Position numbers and translations under genes: made by a program. DNA of 64,000 nt from assembly GCF_051020975.1 (NCBI RefSeq), contig NW_027478159.1, forward strand, positions 4,356,501 through 4,420,500, given 5' to 3'. Of this stretch, positions 11,790-22,809 are shown piece by piece (positions within the stretch are counted from its first letter, which is position 1; every line of letters begins with the position of its first letter). This DNA comes from Osmia lignaria lignaria. Taxonomy: Eukaryota > Arthropoda > Insecta > Hymenoptera > Megachilidae. The notes below the pieces were generated by a model. The model searched no databases. It was not told where the DNA came from and worked only from the letters and a program-made list of their open reading frames with translations.

Positions 11790-14700
11790 AGCGAGCTATG
11801 GCAAAATGTTAAGAGACCTTTTTTGTATAGAATAATGTTTCCTACAATTTACGCTCTATCATATTTTTTGATCAGAAGCGTAGTTTTCGAGATATATCGA
11901 GATATTTAAAAGTTCCGAAGCCGCACCAACATAATAGAGATACAGAAACACCGTGGCCCCTTTCTTTGAGATAACTCTGCACTATTGCGACCTGCAAATG
12001 CCACTTCCAGCTCAGCTGTGCAGAAGAAGAACAACAAGAAGAAGAAATATCTCGAAATATGTCCGTCAGGCCCCTTCCCTTGAGATAAATCTGCAAATAT
12101 CTCGGAAACGAAGCGAGCTATGGCAAAATGTTTAGAGACCTTTCTTGTAGAGAATTAAGTTTCCTACTTTTTATGTTCGATGATATTTTTTGATCAGATG
12201 CGTACTTCTCGAGATATATCAAGATATTTAAAAGTTCCGAAGCTGCACCAACATAATAGAGGTACAGAAACACCGTGGCCTCTTTCTTTGAGATAACTCT
12301 GCACTATTGCGAGCTGGAAATGCCACTTCCAGTTTAGCAGTGCAGAAGAAGAACAACAAGAAGAAGAAATATCTCGAAATATGTCCGTTAGGCCCCTTCC
12401 CTTGAGATAAATCTGCAAATATCTCGGAAACGAAGCGAGCTATGGCAAAATGTTAAGAGACCTTTTTTGTAGAGAATTAAGTTTCCTACTTTTTATGTTC
12501 GATGATATTTTTTGATCAGATGCATAGTTCTCGAGATATATCAAGATATTTAAAAGTTCCGAAGCTGCACCAACATAATAGAGGTACAGAAACAGCGTGG
12601 CCTCTTTCTTTGAGATAACTCTGCACTATTGCGAGCTGCAAATGCCGCTTCGAGCTTAGCTGTGCAGAAGAAGAACAACAAGAAGAAGAAATATCTCGAA
12701 ATATGTCCGTCAGACCCCTTCCCTTGAGATGAATCTGCAAATATCTCGGAAACGAAGCGAGCTATGGCAAAATGTTAAGAGACCTTTTTTGTAGAGAATA
12801 ATGTTTGATACAATTTACGTTCTAAGATATTTTTTGATCAGAAGCGTAGTTTTCGAGATATATCGAGATATTTAAAAGTTCCGAAGCCGCACCAACATAA
12901 TAGAGATACAGAAACACCGTGGCCCCTTTCTTTGAGATAACTCTGCACTATTGCGACCTGCAAATGCCACTTCCAGCTCAGCTGTGCAGAAGAAGAACAA
13001 CAAGAAGAAGAAATATCTCGAAATATGTCCGTCAGGCCCCTTCCCTTGAGATAAATCTGCAAATATCTCGGAAACGAAGCGAGCTATGGCAAAATGTTAA
13101 GAGACCTTTTTTGTAGAGAATTAAGTTTCCTACTTTTTATGTTCTATGATATTTTTTGATCAGATGCGTAGTTCTCGAGATATATCAAGATATTTAAAAG
13201 TTCCGAAGCCGCACCAACATAATAGAGATACAGAAACACCGTGGCCCCTTTCTTTGAGATAACTCTGCACTATTGCCAGCCGCAAATGCCACTTCCAGCT
13301 TAGCTGTGCAGAGGAAGAACAACAAGAAGAAGAAGTATCTCGAAATATGTCCGTCAGGCCCGTTCCTTTGAGCTGAATCTGCAAATATCTCGGAAACGAA
13401 GCGAGCTATGGCAAAATGTTAAGATACGTTTTTTGTAGAGAATTATGTTTCCTACAATTTATGTTCTATGATATTTTTTGATCAGAAGCGTAGTTTTCGA
13501 GATATATCGAGATATTTAAAAGTTCCGAAGCCGCACCAACATAATAGAGATACAGAAACACCGTGGCCCCTTTCTTTGAGATAACTCTGCACTAGTGCGA
13601 GCCGCAAATGCCACTTCCAGCTTAGCTGTGCAGAAGAAGAACAACAAGAAGAAGAAATATCTCGAAATATGTCCGTCAGGCCCCTTCCCTTGAGATAAAT
13701 CTGCAAATATCTCGGAAACGAAGCGAGCTATGGCAAAATGTTAAGAGACCTTTTTTGTAAAGAATCATGTTTCCTACAATTTATGTTCTATGATATTTTT
13801 TGATCAGAAGCGTAGTTTTCGAGATATATCGAGATATTTAAAAGTTCCGAAGCCGCACCAACATAATAGAGATACAGAAACACCGTGGCCCCTTTCTTTG
13901 AGATAACTCTGCACTATTGCGACCTGCAAATGCCACGTCCAGCTCAGCTGTGCAGAAGAAGAACAACAAGAAGAAGAAATATCTCGAAATATGTCCGTTA
14001 GGCCCCTTCCCTTCAGATAATCTGCAAATATCTCGGAAACGAAGCGAGCTATGGCAAAATGTTAAGAGACCTTTTTTGTAGAGAATTAAGTTTCCTACTT
14101 TTTATGTTCTATGATATTTTTTGAGCAGATGCGTAGTTCTCGAGATATATCAAGATATTTAAAAGTTCCGAAGCTGCACCAACATAATAGAGGTACAGAA
14201 ACACCGTGGCCTCTTTCTTTGAGATAACTCTGCACTATTGCGAGCTGCAAATGCCGCTTCGAGCTTAGCTGTGCAGAAGAAGAACAACAAGAAGAAGAAA
14301 TATCTCGAAATATGTCCGTCAGACCCCTTCCCTTGAGATGAATCTGCAAATATCTCGGAAACGAAGCGAGCTATGGCAAAATGTTAAGAGACCTCTTTTG
14401 TAGAGAATAATGTTTCCTACAATTTACGCTCTATCATATTTTTTGATCAGAAGCGTAGTTTTCGAGATGTATCGAGATATTTAAAAGTTCCGAAGCCGCA
14501 CCAACATAATAGAGATACAGAAACACCGTGGCCCCTTTCTTTGAGATAACTCTGCACTATTGCGACCTGCAAATGCCACTTCCAGCTCAGCTGTGCAGAA
14601 GAAGAACAACAAGAAGAAGAAATATCTCGAAATATGTCCGTCAGGCCCCTTCCCTTGAGATAAATCTGCAAATATCTCGGAAACGAAGCGAGCTATGGCA

Positions 14701-15680
14701 AAATGTTTAGAGACCTTTCTTGTAGAGAATTAAGTTTCCTACTTTTTATGTAGTATGATATTTTTTGATCAGATGCGTAGTTCTCGAGATATATCAAGAT
14801 ATTTAAAAGTTCCGAAGCCGCACCAACATAATAGAGATACAGAAACACCGTGGCCCCTTTCTTTGGGATAACTCTGCACTATTGCGAGCTGCAAATGCCA
14901 CTTCCAGCTTAGCTGTGCAGAAGAAGAACAACAAGAAGAAGAAATATCTCGAAATATGTCCGTCAGGCCACTTCCCTTGAGATAAATCTGCAAATATCTC
15001 GGAAACGAAGCGAGCTATGGCAAAATGTTAAGAGACCTTTTTTGTAGAGAATTAAGTTTCCTACTTTTTATGTTCGATGATATTTTTTGATCAGATGCGT
15101 AGTTCTCGAGATATATCAAGATATTTAAAAGTTCCGAAGCCGCACCAACATAATAGAGATACAGAAACACCGTGGCCCCTTTCTTTGAGATAACTCTGCA
15201 CTATTGCGAGCTGGAAATGCCACTTCCAGTTTAGCTGTGCAGAAGAAGAACAACAAGAAGAAGAAATATCTCGAAATATGTCCGTTAGGCCCCTTCCCTT
15301 GAGATAAATCTGCAAATATCTCGGAAACGAAGCGAGCTATGGCAAAATGTTAAGAGACCTTTTTTGTAGAGAATTAAGTTTCCTACTTTTTATGTTCTAT
15401 GATATTTTTTGATCAGAAGCGTAGTTTTCGAGATATATCGAGATATTTAAAAGTTCCGAAGCCGCACCAACATAATAGAGATACAGAAACACCGTGGCCC
15501 CTTTCTTTGAGATAACTCTGCACTATTGCGAGCTGCAAATGCCACTTCCAGCTTAGCTGTGCAGAAGAAGAACAACAAGAAGAAGAAATATCTCGAAATA
15601 TGTCCGTCAGGCCCCTTCCCTTGAGATAAATCTGCAAATATCTCGGAAACGAAGCGAGCTATGGCAAAATGTTAAGAGAC
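11790..15680. repeat. 18-monomer duplication, copy 1, left part (X1)
   Basis: This 3.9-kb stretch matches 17.59-21.47 kb at offset 5795 (18 monomers less 1 bp). Shared private markers, in order: TGTATAGAATAATG, AATTTACGCTCTATCATA, TTTAGCAGTGCAG, AACAGCGTGG, GATACAATTTACGTTCTAAG, GTAAAGAATCATG, CCACGTCCAG, the AGATAATCTGC deletion, GAGATGTATCGAG and TTATGTAGTATG. The only difference I noticed by eye is T12744 against C18539. Part of it (12.66-13.75 kb) is also a copy of 9.76-10.86 kb. Confidence 0.9.
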
Positions 15681-15729
15681 CTTTTTCGTAGAGAATTATG
15701 TTTCCTACAATTTATGTTCTCTGATATTT

Positions 15730-17330
15730 TTTGATCAGAAGCGTAGTTTTCGAGATATATCGAGATATTTAAAAGTTCCGAAGCCGCACCAACATAATAG
15801 AGATACAGGAACACCGTGGCCCCTTTCTTTGAGATAACTCTGCACTATTGCGAGCCGCAAATGCCACTTCCAGCTTAGCTGTGCTGAAGAAGAACAACAA
15901 GAAGAAGAAATATCTCGAAATATGTCCGACAGGCCCCTTCCCTTGAGATAAATCTGCAAATATCTCGGGAACGAAGCGAGCTATGGCGAAATGTTAAGAG
16001 ACCTTTTTTGTAGAGAATTAAGTTTCCTACTTTTTATCTTCTATGATATTTTTTGATCAGATGCGTAGTTCTCGAGATATATCAAGATATTTAAAAGTGC
16101 CGAAGCCGCACCAACATAATACAGATACAGAAACACCGTGGCCCCTTTCTTTGAGATAACTCTGCATTATTGCGAGCTGGAAATGCCAGTTCCAGTTTAG
16201 CTGTGCAGAAGAAGAACAACAAGAAGAAGAAATATCTCGGAATATGTCCGTCAGGCCCCTTTCCTTGAGATAAATCTGCAAATATCTCGGAAACGAAGCG
16301 AGCTATGGCAAAATATTAAGAGACCATTTTTGTAGACAATTAAGTTTCCTACTTTTTATGTTCTATGATATTTTTTGATCAGATGCGTAGTTCTCGAGAT
16401 ATATCAAGATATTTAAAAGTTCCGAAGCCGCACCAACATAATACAGATACAGAAACACCGTGGCCCCTTTCTTTGAGATAACTCTGCACTATTGCGAGCC
16501 GCAAATGCCACTTCCAGCTTAGCTGTGCAGAAGAAGAACAACAAGAAGAAGAAATATCTCGAAATATGTCCGACAGGCCCCTTCCCTTGAGATAAATCTG
16601 CAAATATCTCGGGAACGAAGCGAGCTATGGCGAAATGTTAAGAGACCTTTTTTGTAGAGAATTAAGTTTCCTACTTTTTATCTTCTATGATATTTTTTGA
16701 TCAGATGCGTAGTTCTCGAGATATATCAAGATATTTAAAAGTGCCGAAGCCGCACCAACATAATACAGATACAGAAACACCGTGGCCCCTTTCTTTGAGA
16801 TAACTCTGCACTATTGCGAGCTGGAAATGCCAGTTCCAGTTTAGCTGTGCAGAAGAAGAACAACAAGAAGAAGAAATATCTCGGAATATGTCCGTTAGGC
16901 CCCTTCCCTTGAGATAAATCTGCAAATATCTCGGAAACGAAGCGAGCTATGGCAAAATGTTAAGAGACCTTTTTTGTAGAGAATTAAGTTTCCAACTTTT
17001 TATGTTCTATGATATTTTTTGATCAGATGCGTAGTTCTCGAGATATATCAAGATATTTAAAAGTTCCGAAGCCGCACCAACATAATAGAGATACAGTAAC
17101 ACCGTGGCCCCTTTCTTTGAGATAACTCTGCACTATTGCGAGCTGCAAATGCCACTTCCAGCTTAGCTGTGCAGAGGAAGAACAACAAGAAAAAGAAGTA
17201 TCTCGAAATATGTCCGTCAGGCCCGTTCCTTTGAGCTGAATCTGCAAATATCTCGGAAACGAAGCGAGCTATGGCAAAATGTTAAGAGACCTTTTTTGTA
17301 GAGAATTAAGTTTCCTACTTTTTATGTTGT
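15730..17330. repeat. 18-monomer duplication, copy 1, right part (Y1)
   Basis: About 1.6 kb matching 22.81-24.41 kb at offset 7080. Shared markers are GATACAGGAACACC, GTCCGACAGG, CTCGGGAACG, ATGGCGAAATG, TTTTTATCTTCTATG, AATACAGATACAG, AATGCCAGTTCC, GACCATTTTTGTAGAC, GATACAGTAACACC and ACAAGAAAAAGAAG. I noticed one difference, C15778 against A22858. Within it two monomers are themselves repeated as a dimer (offset 644, about 15.84-16.34 against 16.48-16.98 kb). Confidence 0.88.
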
Positions 17331-17589
17331 ATGATATTTTTTGATCAGATGCGTAGTTCTCGAGATATATCAAGATATTTAAAAGTTCCGAAGCCGCACC
17401 AACATAATAGAGATACAGAAACACCGTGGCTCCTTTCTTTGAGATAACTCTGCACTATAGCGAGCTGGAAATGCCACTTCCAGTTTAGCTGTGCAGAAGA
17501 AGAACAACAAGAAGAAGAAATATCTCGAAATATGTCCGTTAGGCCCCTTCCCTTGAGATAAATCTGCAAATATCTCGGAAACGAAGCGA
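17331..17589. repeat. Junction between the two 18-monomer copies
   Basis: This stretch contains TGCACTATAGCGAGC (17451), a private change that recurs near 24853 at offset 7402. It then joins X2: the first base that departs from X1 is C in GTTAAGACACC near 17609, where 11814 has GTTAAGAGACC. It is ordinary satellite sequence. Confidence 0.65.
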
Positions 17590-20500
17590 GCTATGGCAAA
17601 ATGTTAAGACACCTTTTTTGTATAGAATAATGTTTCCTACAATTTACGCTCTATCATATTTTTTGATCAGAAGCGTAGTTTTCGAGATATATCGAGATAT
17701 TTAAAAGTTCCGAAGCCGCACCAACATAATAGAGATACAGAAACACCGTGGCCCCTTTCTTTGAGATAACTCTGCACTATTGCGACCTGCAAATGCCACT
17801 TCCAGCTCAGCTGTGCAGAAGAAGAACAACAAGAAGAAGAAATATCTCGAAATATGTCCGTCAGGCCCCTTCCCTTGAGATAAATCTGCAAATATCTCGG
17901 AAACGAAGCGAGCTATGGCAAAATGTTTAGAGACCTTTCTTGTAGAGAATTAAGTTTCCTACTTTTTATGTTCGATGATATTTTTTGATCAGATGCGTAC
18001 TTCTCGAGATATATCAAGATATTTAAAAGTTCCGAAGCTGCACCAACATAATAGAGGTACAGAAACACCGTGGCCTCTTTCTTTGAGATAACTCTGCACT
18101 ATTGCGAGCTGGAAATGCCACTTCCAGTTTAGCAGTGCAGAAGAAGAACAACAAGAAGAAGAAATATCTCGAAATATGTCCGTTAGGCCCCTTCCCTTGA
18201 GATAAATCTGCAAATATCTCGGAAACGAAGCGAGCTATGGCAAAATGTTAAGAGACCTTTTTTGTAGAGAATTAAGTTTCCTACTTTTTATGTTCGATGA
18301 TATTTTTTGATCAGATGCATAGTTCTCGAGATATATCAAGATATTTAAAAGTTCCGAAGCTGCACCAACATAATAGAGGTACAGAAACAGCGTGGCCTCT
18401 TTCTTTGAGATAACTCTGCACTATTGCGAGCTGCAAATGCCGCTTCGAGCTTAGCTGTGCAGAAGAAGAACAACAAGAAGAAGAAATATCTCGAAATATG
18501 TCCGTCAGACCCCTTCCCTTGAGATGAATCTGCAAATACCTCGGAAACGAAGCGAGCTATGGCAAAATGTTAAGAGACCTTTTTTGTAGAGAATAATGTT
18601 TGATACAATTTACGTTCTAAGATATTTTTTGATCAGAAGCGTAGTTTTCGAGATATATCGAGATATTTAAAAGTTCCGAAGCCGCACCAACATAATAGAG
18701 ATACAGAAACACCGTGGCCCCTTTCTTTGAGATAACTCTGCACTATTGCGACCTGCAAATGCCACTTCCAGCTCAGCTGTGCAGAAGAAGAACAACAAGA
18801 AGAAGAAATATCTCGAAATATGTCCGTCAGGCCCCTTCCCTTGAGATAAATCTGCAAATATCTCGGAAACGAAGCGAGCTATGGCAAAATGTTAAGAGAC
18901 CTTTTTTGTAGAGAATTAAGTTTCCTACTTTTTATGTTCTATGATATTTTTTGATCAGATGCGTAGTTCTCGAGATATATCAAGATATTTAAAAGTTCCG
19001 AAGCCGCACCAACATAATAGAGATACAGAAACACCGTGGCCCCTTTCTTTGAGATAACTCTGCACTATTGCCAGCCGCAAATGCCACTTCCAGCTTAGCT
19101 GTGCAGAGGAAGAACAACAAGAAGAAGAAGTATCTCGAAATATGTCCGTCAGGCCCGTTCCTTTGAGCTGAATCTGCAAATATCTCGGAAACGAAGCGAG
19201 CTATGGCAAAATGTTAAGATACGTTTTTTGTAGAGAATTATGTTTCCTACAATTTATGTTCTATGATATTTTTTGATCAGAAGCGTAGTTTTCGAGATAT
19301 ATCGAGATATTTAAAAGTTCCGAAGCCGCACCAACATAATAGAGATACAGAAACACCGTGGCCCCTTTCTTTGAGATAACTCTGCACTAGTGCGAGCCGC
19401 AAATGCCACTTCCAGCTTAGCTGTGCAGAAGAAGAACAACAAGAAGAAGAAATATCTCGAAATATGTCCGTCAGGCCCCTTCCCTTGAGATAAATCTGCA
19501 AATATCTCGGAAACGAAGCGAGCTATGGCAAAATGTTAAGAGACCTTTTTTGTAAAGAATCATGTTTCCTACAATTTATGTTCTATGATATTTTTTGATC
19601 AGAAGCGTAGTTTTCGAGATATATCGAGATATTTAAAAGTTCCGAAGCCGCACCAACATAATAGAGATACAGAAACACCGTGGCCCCTTTCTTTGAGATA
19701 ACTCTGCACTATTGCGACCTGCAAATGCCACGTCCAGCTCAGCTGTGCAGAAGAAGAACAACAAGAAGAAGAAATATCTCGAAATATGTCCGTTAGGCCC
19801 CTTCCCTTCAGATAATCTGCAAATATCTCGGAAACGAAGCGAGCTATGGCAAAATGTTAAGAGACCTTTTTTGTAGAGAATTAAGTTTCCTACTTTTTAT
19901 GTTCTATGATATTTTTTGAGCAGATGCGTAGTTCTCGAGATATATCAAGATATTTAAAAGTTCCGAAGCTGCACCAACATAATAGAGGTACAGAAACACC
20001 GTGGCCTCTTTCTTTGAGATAACTCTGCACTATTGCGAGCTGCAAATGCCGCTTCGAGCTTAGCTGTGCAGAAGAAGAACAACAAGAAGAAGAAATATCT
20101 CGAAATATGTCCGTCAGACCCCTTCCCTTGAGATGAATCTGCAAATATCTCGGAAACGAAGCGAGCTATGGCAAAATGTTAAGAGACCTCTTTTGTAGAG
20201 AATAATGTTTCCTACAATTTACGCTCTATCATATTTTTTGATCAGAAGCGTAGTTTTCGAGATGTATCGAGATATTTAAAAGTTCCGAAGCCGCACCAAC
20301 ATAATAGAGATACAGAAACACCGTGGCCCCTTTCTTTGAGATAACTCTGCACTATTGCGACCTGCAAATGCCACTTCCAGCTCAGCTGTGCAGAAGAAGA
20401 ACAACAAGAAGAAGAAATATCTCGAAATATGTCCGTCAGGCCCCTTCCCTTGAGATAAATCTGCAAATATCTCGGAAACGAAGCGAGCTATGGCAAAATG

Positions 20501-21290
20501 TTTAGAGACCTTTCTTGTAGAGAATTAAGTTTCCTACTTTTTATGTAGTATGATATTTTTTGATCAGATGCGTAGTTCTCGAGATATATCAAGATATTTA
20601 AAAGTTCCGAAGCCGCACCAACATAATAGAGATACAGAAACACCGTGGCCCCTTTCTTTGGGATAACTCTGCACTATTGCGAGCTGCAAATGCCACTTCC
20701 AGCTTAGCTGTGCAGAAGAAGAACAACAAGAAGAAGAAATATCTCGAAATATGTCCGTCAGGCCACTTCCCTTGAGATAAATCTGCAAATATCTCGGAAA
20801 CGAAGCGAGCTATGGCAAAATGTTAAGAGACCTTTTTTGTAGAGAATTAAGTTTCCTACTTTTTATGTTCGATGATATTTTTTGATCAGATGCGTAGTTC
20901 TCGAGATATATCAAGATATTTAAAAGTTCCGAAGCCGCACCAACATAATAGAGATACAGAAACACCGTGGCCCCTTTCTTTGAGATAACTCTGCACTATT
21001 GCGAGCTGGAAATGCCACTTCCAGTTTAGCTGTGCAGAAGAAGAACAACAAGAAGAAGAAATATCTCGAAATATGTCCGTTAGGCCCCTTCCCTTGAGAT
21101 AAATCTGCAAATATCTCGGAAACGAAGCGAGCTATGGCAAAATGTTAAGAGACCTTTTTTGTAGAGAATTAAGTTTCCTACTTTTTATGTTCTATGATAT
21201 TTTTTGATCAGAAGCGTAGTTTTCGAGATATATCGAGATATTTAAAAGTTCCGAAGCCGCACCAACATAATAGAGATACAGAAACACCGT

Positions 21291-21336
21291 GGCCCCTTTC
21301 TTTGAGATAACTCTGCACTATTGCGAGCTGCAAATG
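21291..21336 (+). repeat. A block, internal sub-repeat of the monomer (representative copy)
   Basis: The block begins GGCCCCTTTCTTTGAGATAA and continues to GCGAGCTGCAAATG. Its first 27 bases match the start of the B block, 114 bp downstream, at 24 positions; both then read on to GCGAGCT and a CAAA(A)TG end, with about 16 extra bases in B. This suggests the monomer grew partly by an old internal duplication. It recurs at monomer positions 43-88 in all copies; some copies read GGCCTCTTTC or GGCTCCTTTC. Confidence 0.7.
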
Positions 21337-21348
21337 CCACTTCCAGCT
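21326..21348. repeat. Short inverted repeat in the monomer front half
   Basis: AGCTG and CAGCT flank a 13-base centre in this copy. In copies that read GAGCTGGAAATGCC followed by TTCCAGCT (for example near 8768-8790 and 9412-9434) the arms extend to eight bases, AGCTGGAA and TTCCAGCT, around a 7-base centre. Other copies read TTCCAGTT or GAGCCGCAA and pair less well, so the dyad is not strictly kept. Confidence 0.55.
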
Positions 21349-21358
21349 TAGCTGTGCA

Positions 21359-21383
21359 GAAGAAGAACAACAAGAAGAAGAAA
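21359..21383 (+). repeat. GAA/CAA triplet tract (short microsatellite within the monomer)
   Basis: The tract reads GAAGAAGAACAACAAGAAG and continues with two more AGAA-like steps; all purine except two C. It is present in every monomer. It is the site of the only 3-bp length changes in the array: an extra triplet in the monomer at 10301 and a missing triplet in the monomer at 22215, as expected of triplet slippage. Point variants include CAACCAG near 127 and 771, GAGGAAGAAC, and CATCAAG in the 29-40 kb region. Confidence 0.85.
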
Positions 21384-21404
21384 TATCTCGAAATATGTCC
21401 GTCA

Positions 21405-21466
21405 GGCCCCTTCCCTTGAGATAAATCTGCAAATATCTCGGAAACGAAGCGAGCTATGGCAAAATG
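21405..21466 (+). repeat. B block, internal sub-repeat of the monomer (representative copy)
   Basis: The block begins GGCCCCTTCCCTTGAGATAA and runs through CAAATATCTCGGAAACGAAG to GCAAAATG. It is a diverged copy of the A block with about 16 extra bases. A diagnostic variant, GTTCCTTTGAGCTGAATC, marks one monomer subgroup, for example in the monomers at 5150, 10301, 13201, 17064, 18996, 24144, 25110, 28330, 51836, 54090, 57310, 59242 and 62142. The deletion giving AGATAATCTGC also falls here. Confidence 0.7.
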
Positions 21467-21476
21467 TTAAGAGACC

Positions 21477-21482
21477 TTTTTT
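21477..21482 (+). repeat. T run after the B block, site of 1-bp deletions
   Basis: A run of six T follows GAGACC. Four of the 18 length-variant monomers (those starting at 967, 1288, 2897 and 30907) are one base short in or beside this run, consistent with polymerase slippage. Substitutions such as CTTTTTCGTAG, CGTTTTTTGTAG and CTTATTTGTAG are useful markers of related copies. Confidence 0.75.
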
Positions 21483-21542
21483 GTAGAGAATTAAGTTTCC
21501 TACTTTTTATGTTCGATGATATTTTTTGATCAGATGCGTAGT

Positions 21543-21556
21543 TCTCGAGATATATC
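21543..21556. repeat. Overlapping palindromes TCTCGAGA and GATATATC
   Basis: TCTCGAGA and GATATATC are each perfect 8-base palindromes and share two bases. They lie in the AT-rich last third of the monomer, 11 bp after TGATCA (21527-21532). The alpha form reads TTCTCGAGATATATCAAGAT; the beta form reads TTTCGAGATATATCGAGATA, which loses the CTCGAG palindrome but makes a clean 10-bp direct repeat, TCGAGATATA followed by TCGAGATATT. The GATATATC core is kept in nearly all copies; a few read GATATAGC (44.4, 46.7, 49.6, 52.8, 55.0 kb) or GATAGATC (60.2, 60.8, 63.1 kb). Confidence 0.75.
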
Positions 21557-22809
21557 AAGATATTTAAAAGTTCCGAAGCTGCACCAACATAATAGAGGTA
21601 CAGAAACACCGTGGCCTCTTTCTTTGAGATAACTCTGCACTATTGCGAGCTGGAAATGCCACTTCCAGTTTAGCTGTGCAGAAGAAGAACAACAAGAAGA
21701 AGAAATATCTCGAAATATGTCCGTTAGGCCCCTTCCCTTGAGATAAATCTGCAAATATCTCGGAAACGAAGCGAGCTATGGCAAAATGTTAAGAGACCTT
21801 TTTCGTAGAGAATTATGTTTCCTACAATTTATGTTCTCTGATATTTTTTGATCAGAAGCGTAGTTTTCGAGATATATCGAGATATTTAAAAGTTCCGAAG
21901 CCGCACCAACATAATAGAGATACAGAAACACGGTGGCCCCTTTCTTTGAGATAACTCTGCACTAGTGCGAGCCGCAAATGCCACTTCCAGCTTAGCTGTG
22001 CAGAAGAAGAACAACAAGAAGAAGAAATATCTCGAAATATGTCCGTCAGGCCCCTTCCCTTGAGATAAATATGCAAATATCTCGGAAACGAAGCGAGCTA
22101 TGGCAAAATGTTAAGAGACCTTTTTTGTAGAGAATTAAGTTTCCTACTTTTTATGTTCTATGACATTTTTTGATCAGATGCGTAGTTCTCGAGATATATC
22201 AAGATATTTAAAAGTTCCGAAGCCGCACCTACATAATAGAGATACAGAAACACCGTGGCCCCTTTCTTTGAGATAACTCTGCACTATTGCGAGCTGCAAA
22301 TGCCACTTCCAGCTTAGCTGTGCAGAAGAAGAACAAGAAGAAGAAATATCTCGAAATATGTCCGTCAGGCCCCTTCCCTTGAGATAAATATGCAAATATC
22401 TCGGAAACGAAGCGAGCTATGGCAAAATGTTAAGAGACCTTTTTTGTAGAGAATTAAGTTTCCTACTTTTTATGTTCTATGACATTTTTTGATCAGATGC
22501 GTAGTTCTCGAGATATATCAAGATATTTAAAAGTTCCGAAGCCGCACCTACATAATAGAGATACAGAAACACCGTGGCCCCTTTCTTTAAGATAACTCTG
22601 CACTATTGCGAGCTGCAAATGCCACTTCCAGCTTAGCTGTGCAGAAGAAGAACAACAAGAAGAAGAAATATCTCGAAATATGTCCGTCAGGCCCCTGCCC
22701 TTGAGATATATCTGCAAATATCTCGGAAACCAAGCGAGCTATGGCAAAATGTTAAGAGACCTTTTTTGTAGAGAATTATGTTTCCTACAATTTATGTTCT
22801 ATGATATTT

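Larger units (their letters stand above)
17590..21470. repeat. 18-monomer duplication, copy 2, left part (X2)
   Basis: The near-identical partner of X1 at offset 5795, ending close to 21470, where X1 continues with CTTTTTCGTAGAG but X2 continues with CTTTTTTGTAGAG and an alpha end. The X1 continuation reappears one monomer later at 21798 (offset 6117), which places extra monomers exactly at this boundary. The 321-bp monomer at 19640 is shared with the one at 13845. Confidence 0.9.
21249..21570 (+). repeat. Representative 322-bp monomer close to consensus
   Basis: This copy differs from my by-eye consensus at about one base (GTTCGATG instead of GTTCTATG near the end). It shows the monomer layout: a front part with GCACCAACATAATAGAGATA; the A block; a short inverted repeat; a GAA/CAA tract; AAATATCTCGAAATATGTCC; the B block; a T run; and an AT-rich end with TGATCA, TCTCGAGA and GATATATC. 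The next monomer starts at 21571. Position 1 is an arbitrary register for a tandem repeat. It belongs to the group with GAGCTGCAAATG in front and the alpha form of the end. No gene or RNA family is recognised in it. Confidence 0.93.
21471..22809. repeat. Four extra monomers inside copy 2
   Basis: The offset changes from 5795 to 7080 across this stretch, a difference of 1285 bp: four monomers less one GAA triplet. Two adjacent monomers here share private changes, CCTACATAATAG and TCTATGACATTTTTTG, at a spacing of 319 bp (GACAT at 22162 and 22481), so one monomer was duplicated next to itself. The monomer at 22215 lacks one GAA triplet near 22332 and is 319 bp. Alternatively, copy 1 lost four monomers. 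Confidence 0.8.

Noticed and set aside
21437..21460. CENP-B box
   Set aside because: CTCGGAAACGAAG and its complement contain TTCG, but the required A and CGGG positions are not met. The CTCGGGAACG variant does not fit either.
21531..21582. RNA polymerase III promoter: GTTCCGAAGCC resembles a B box, with a T run elsewhere in the monomer
   Set aside because: The B-box match needs an extra base, no acceptable A box lies at the right distance, and no tRNA fold is evident.
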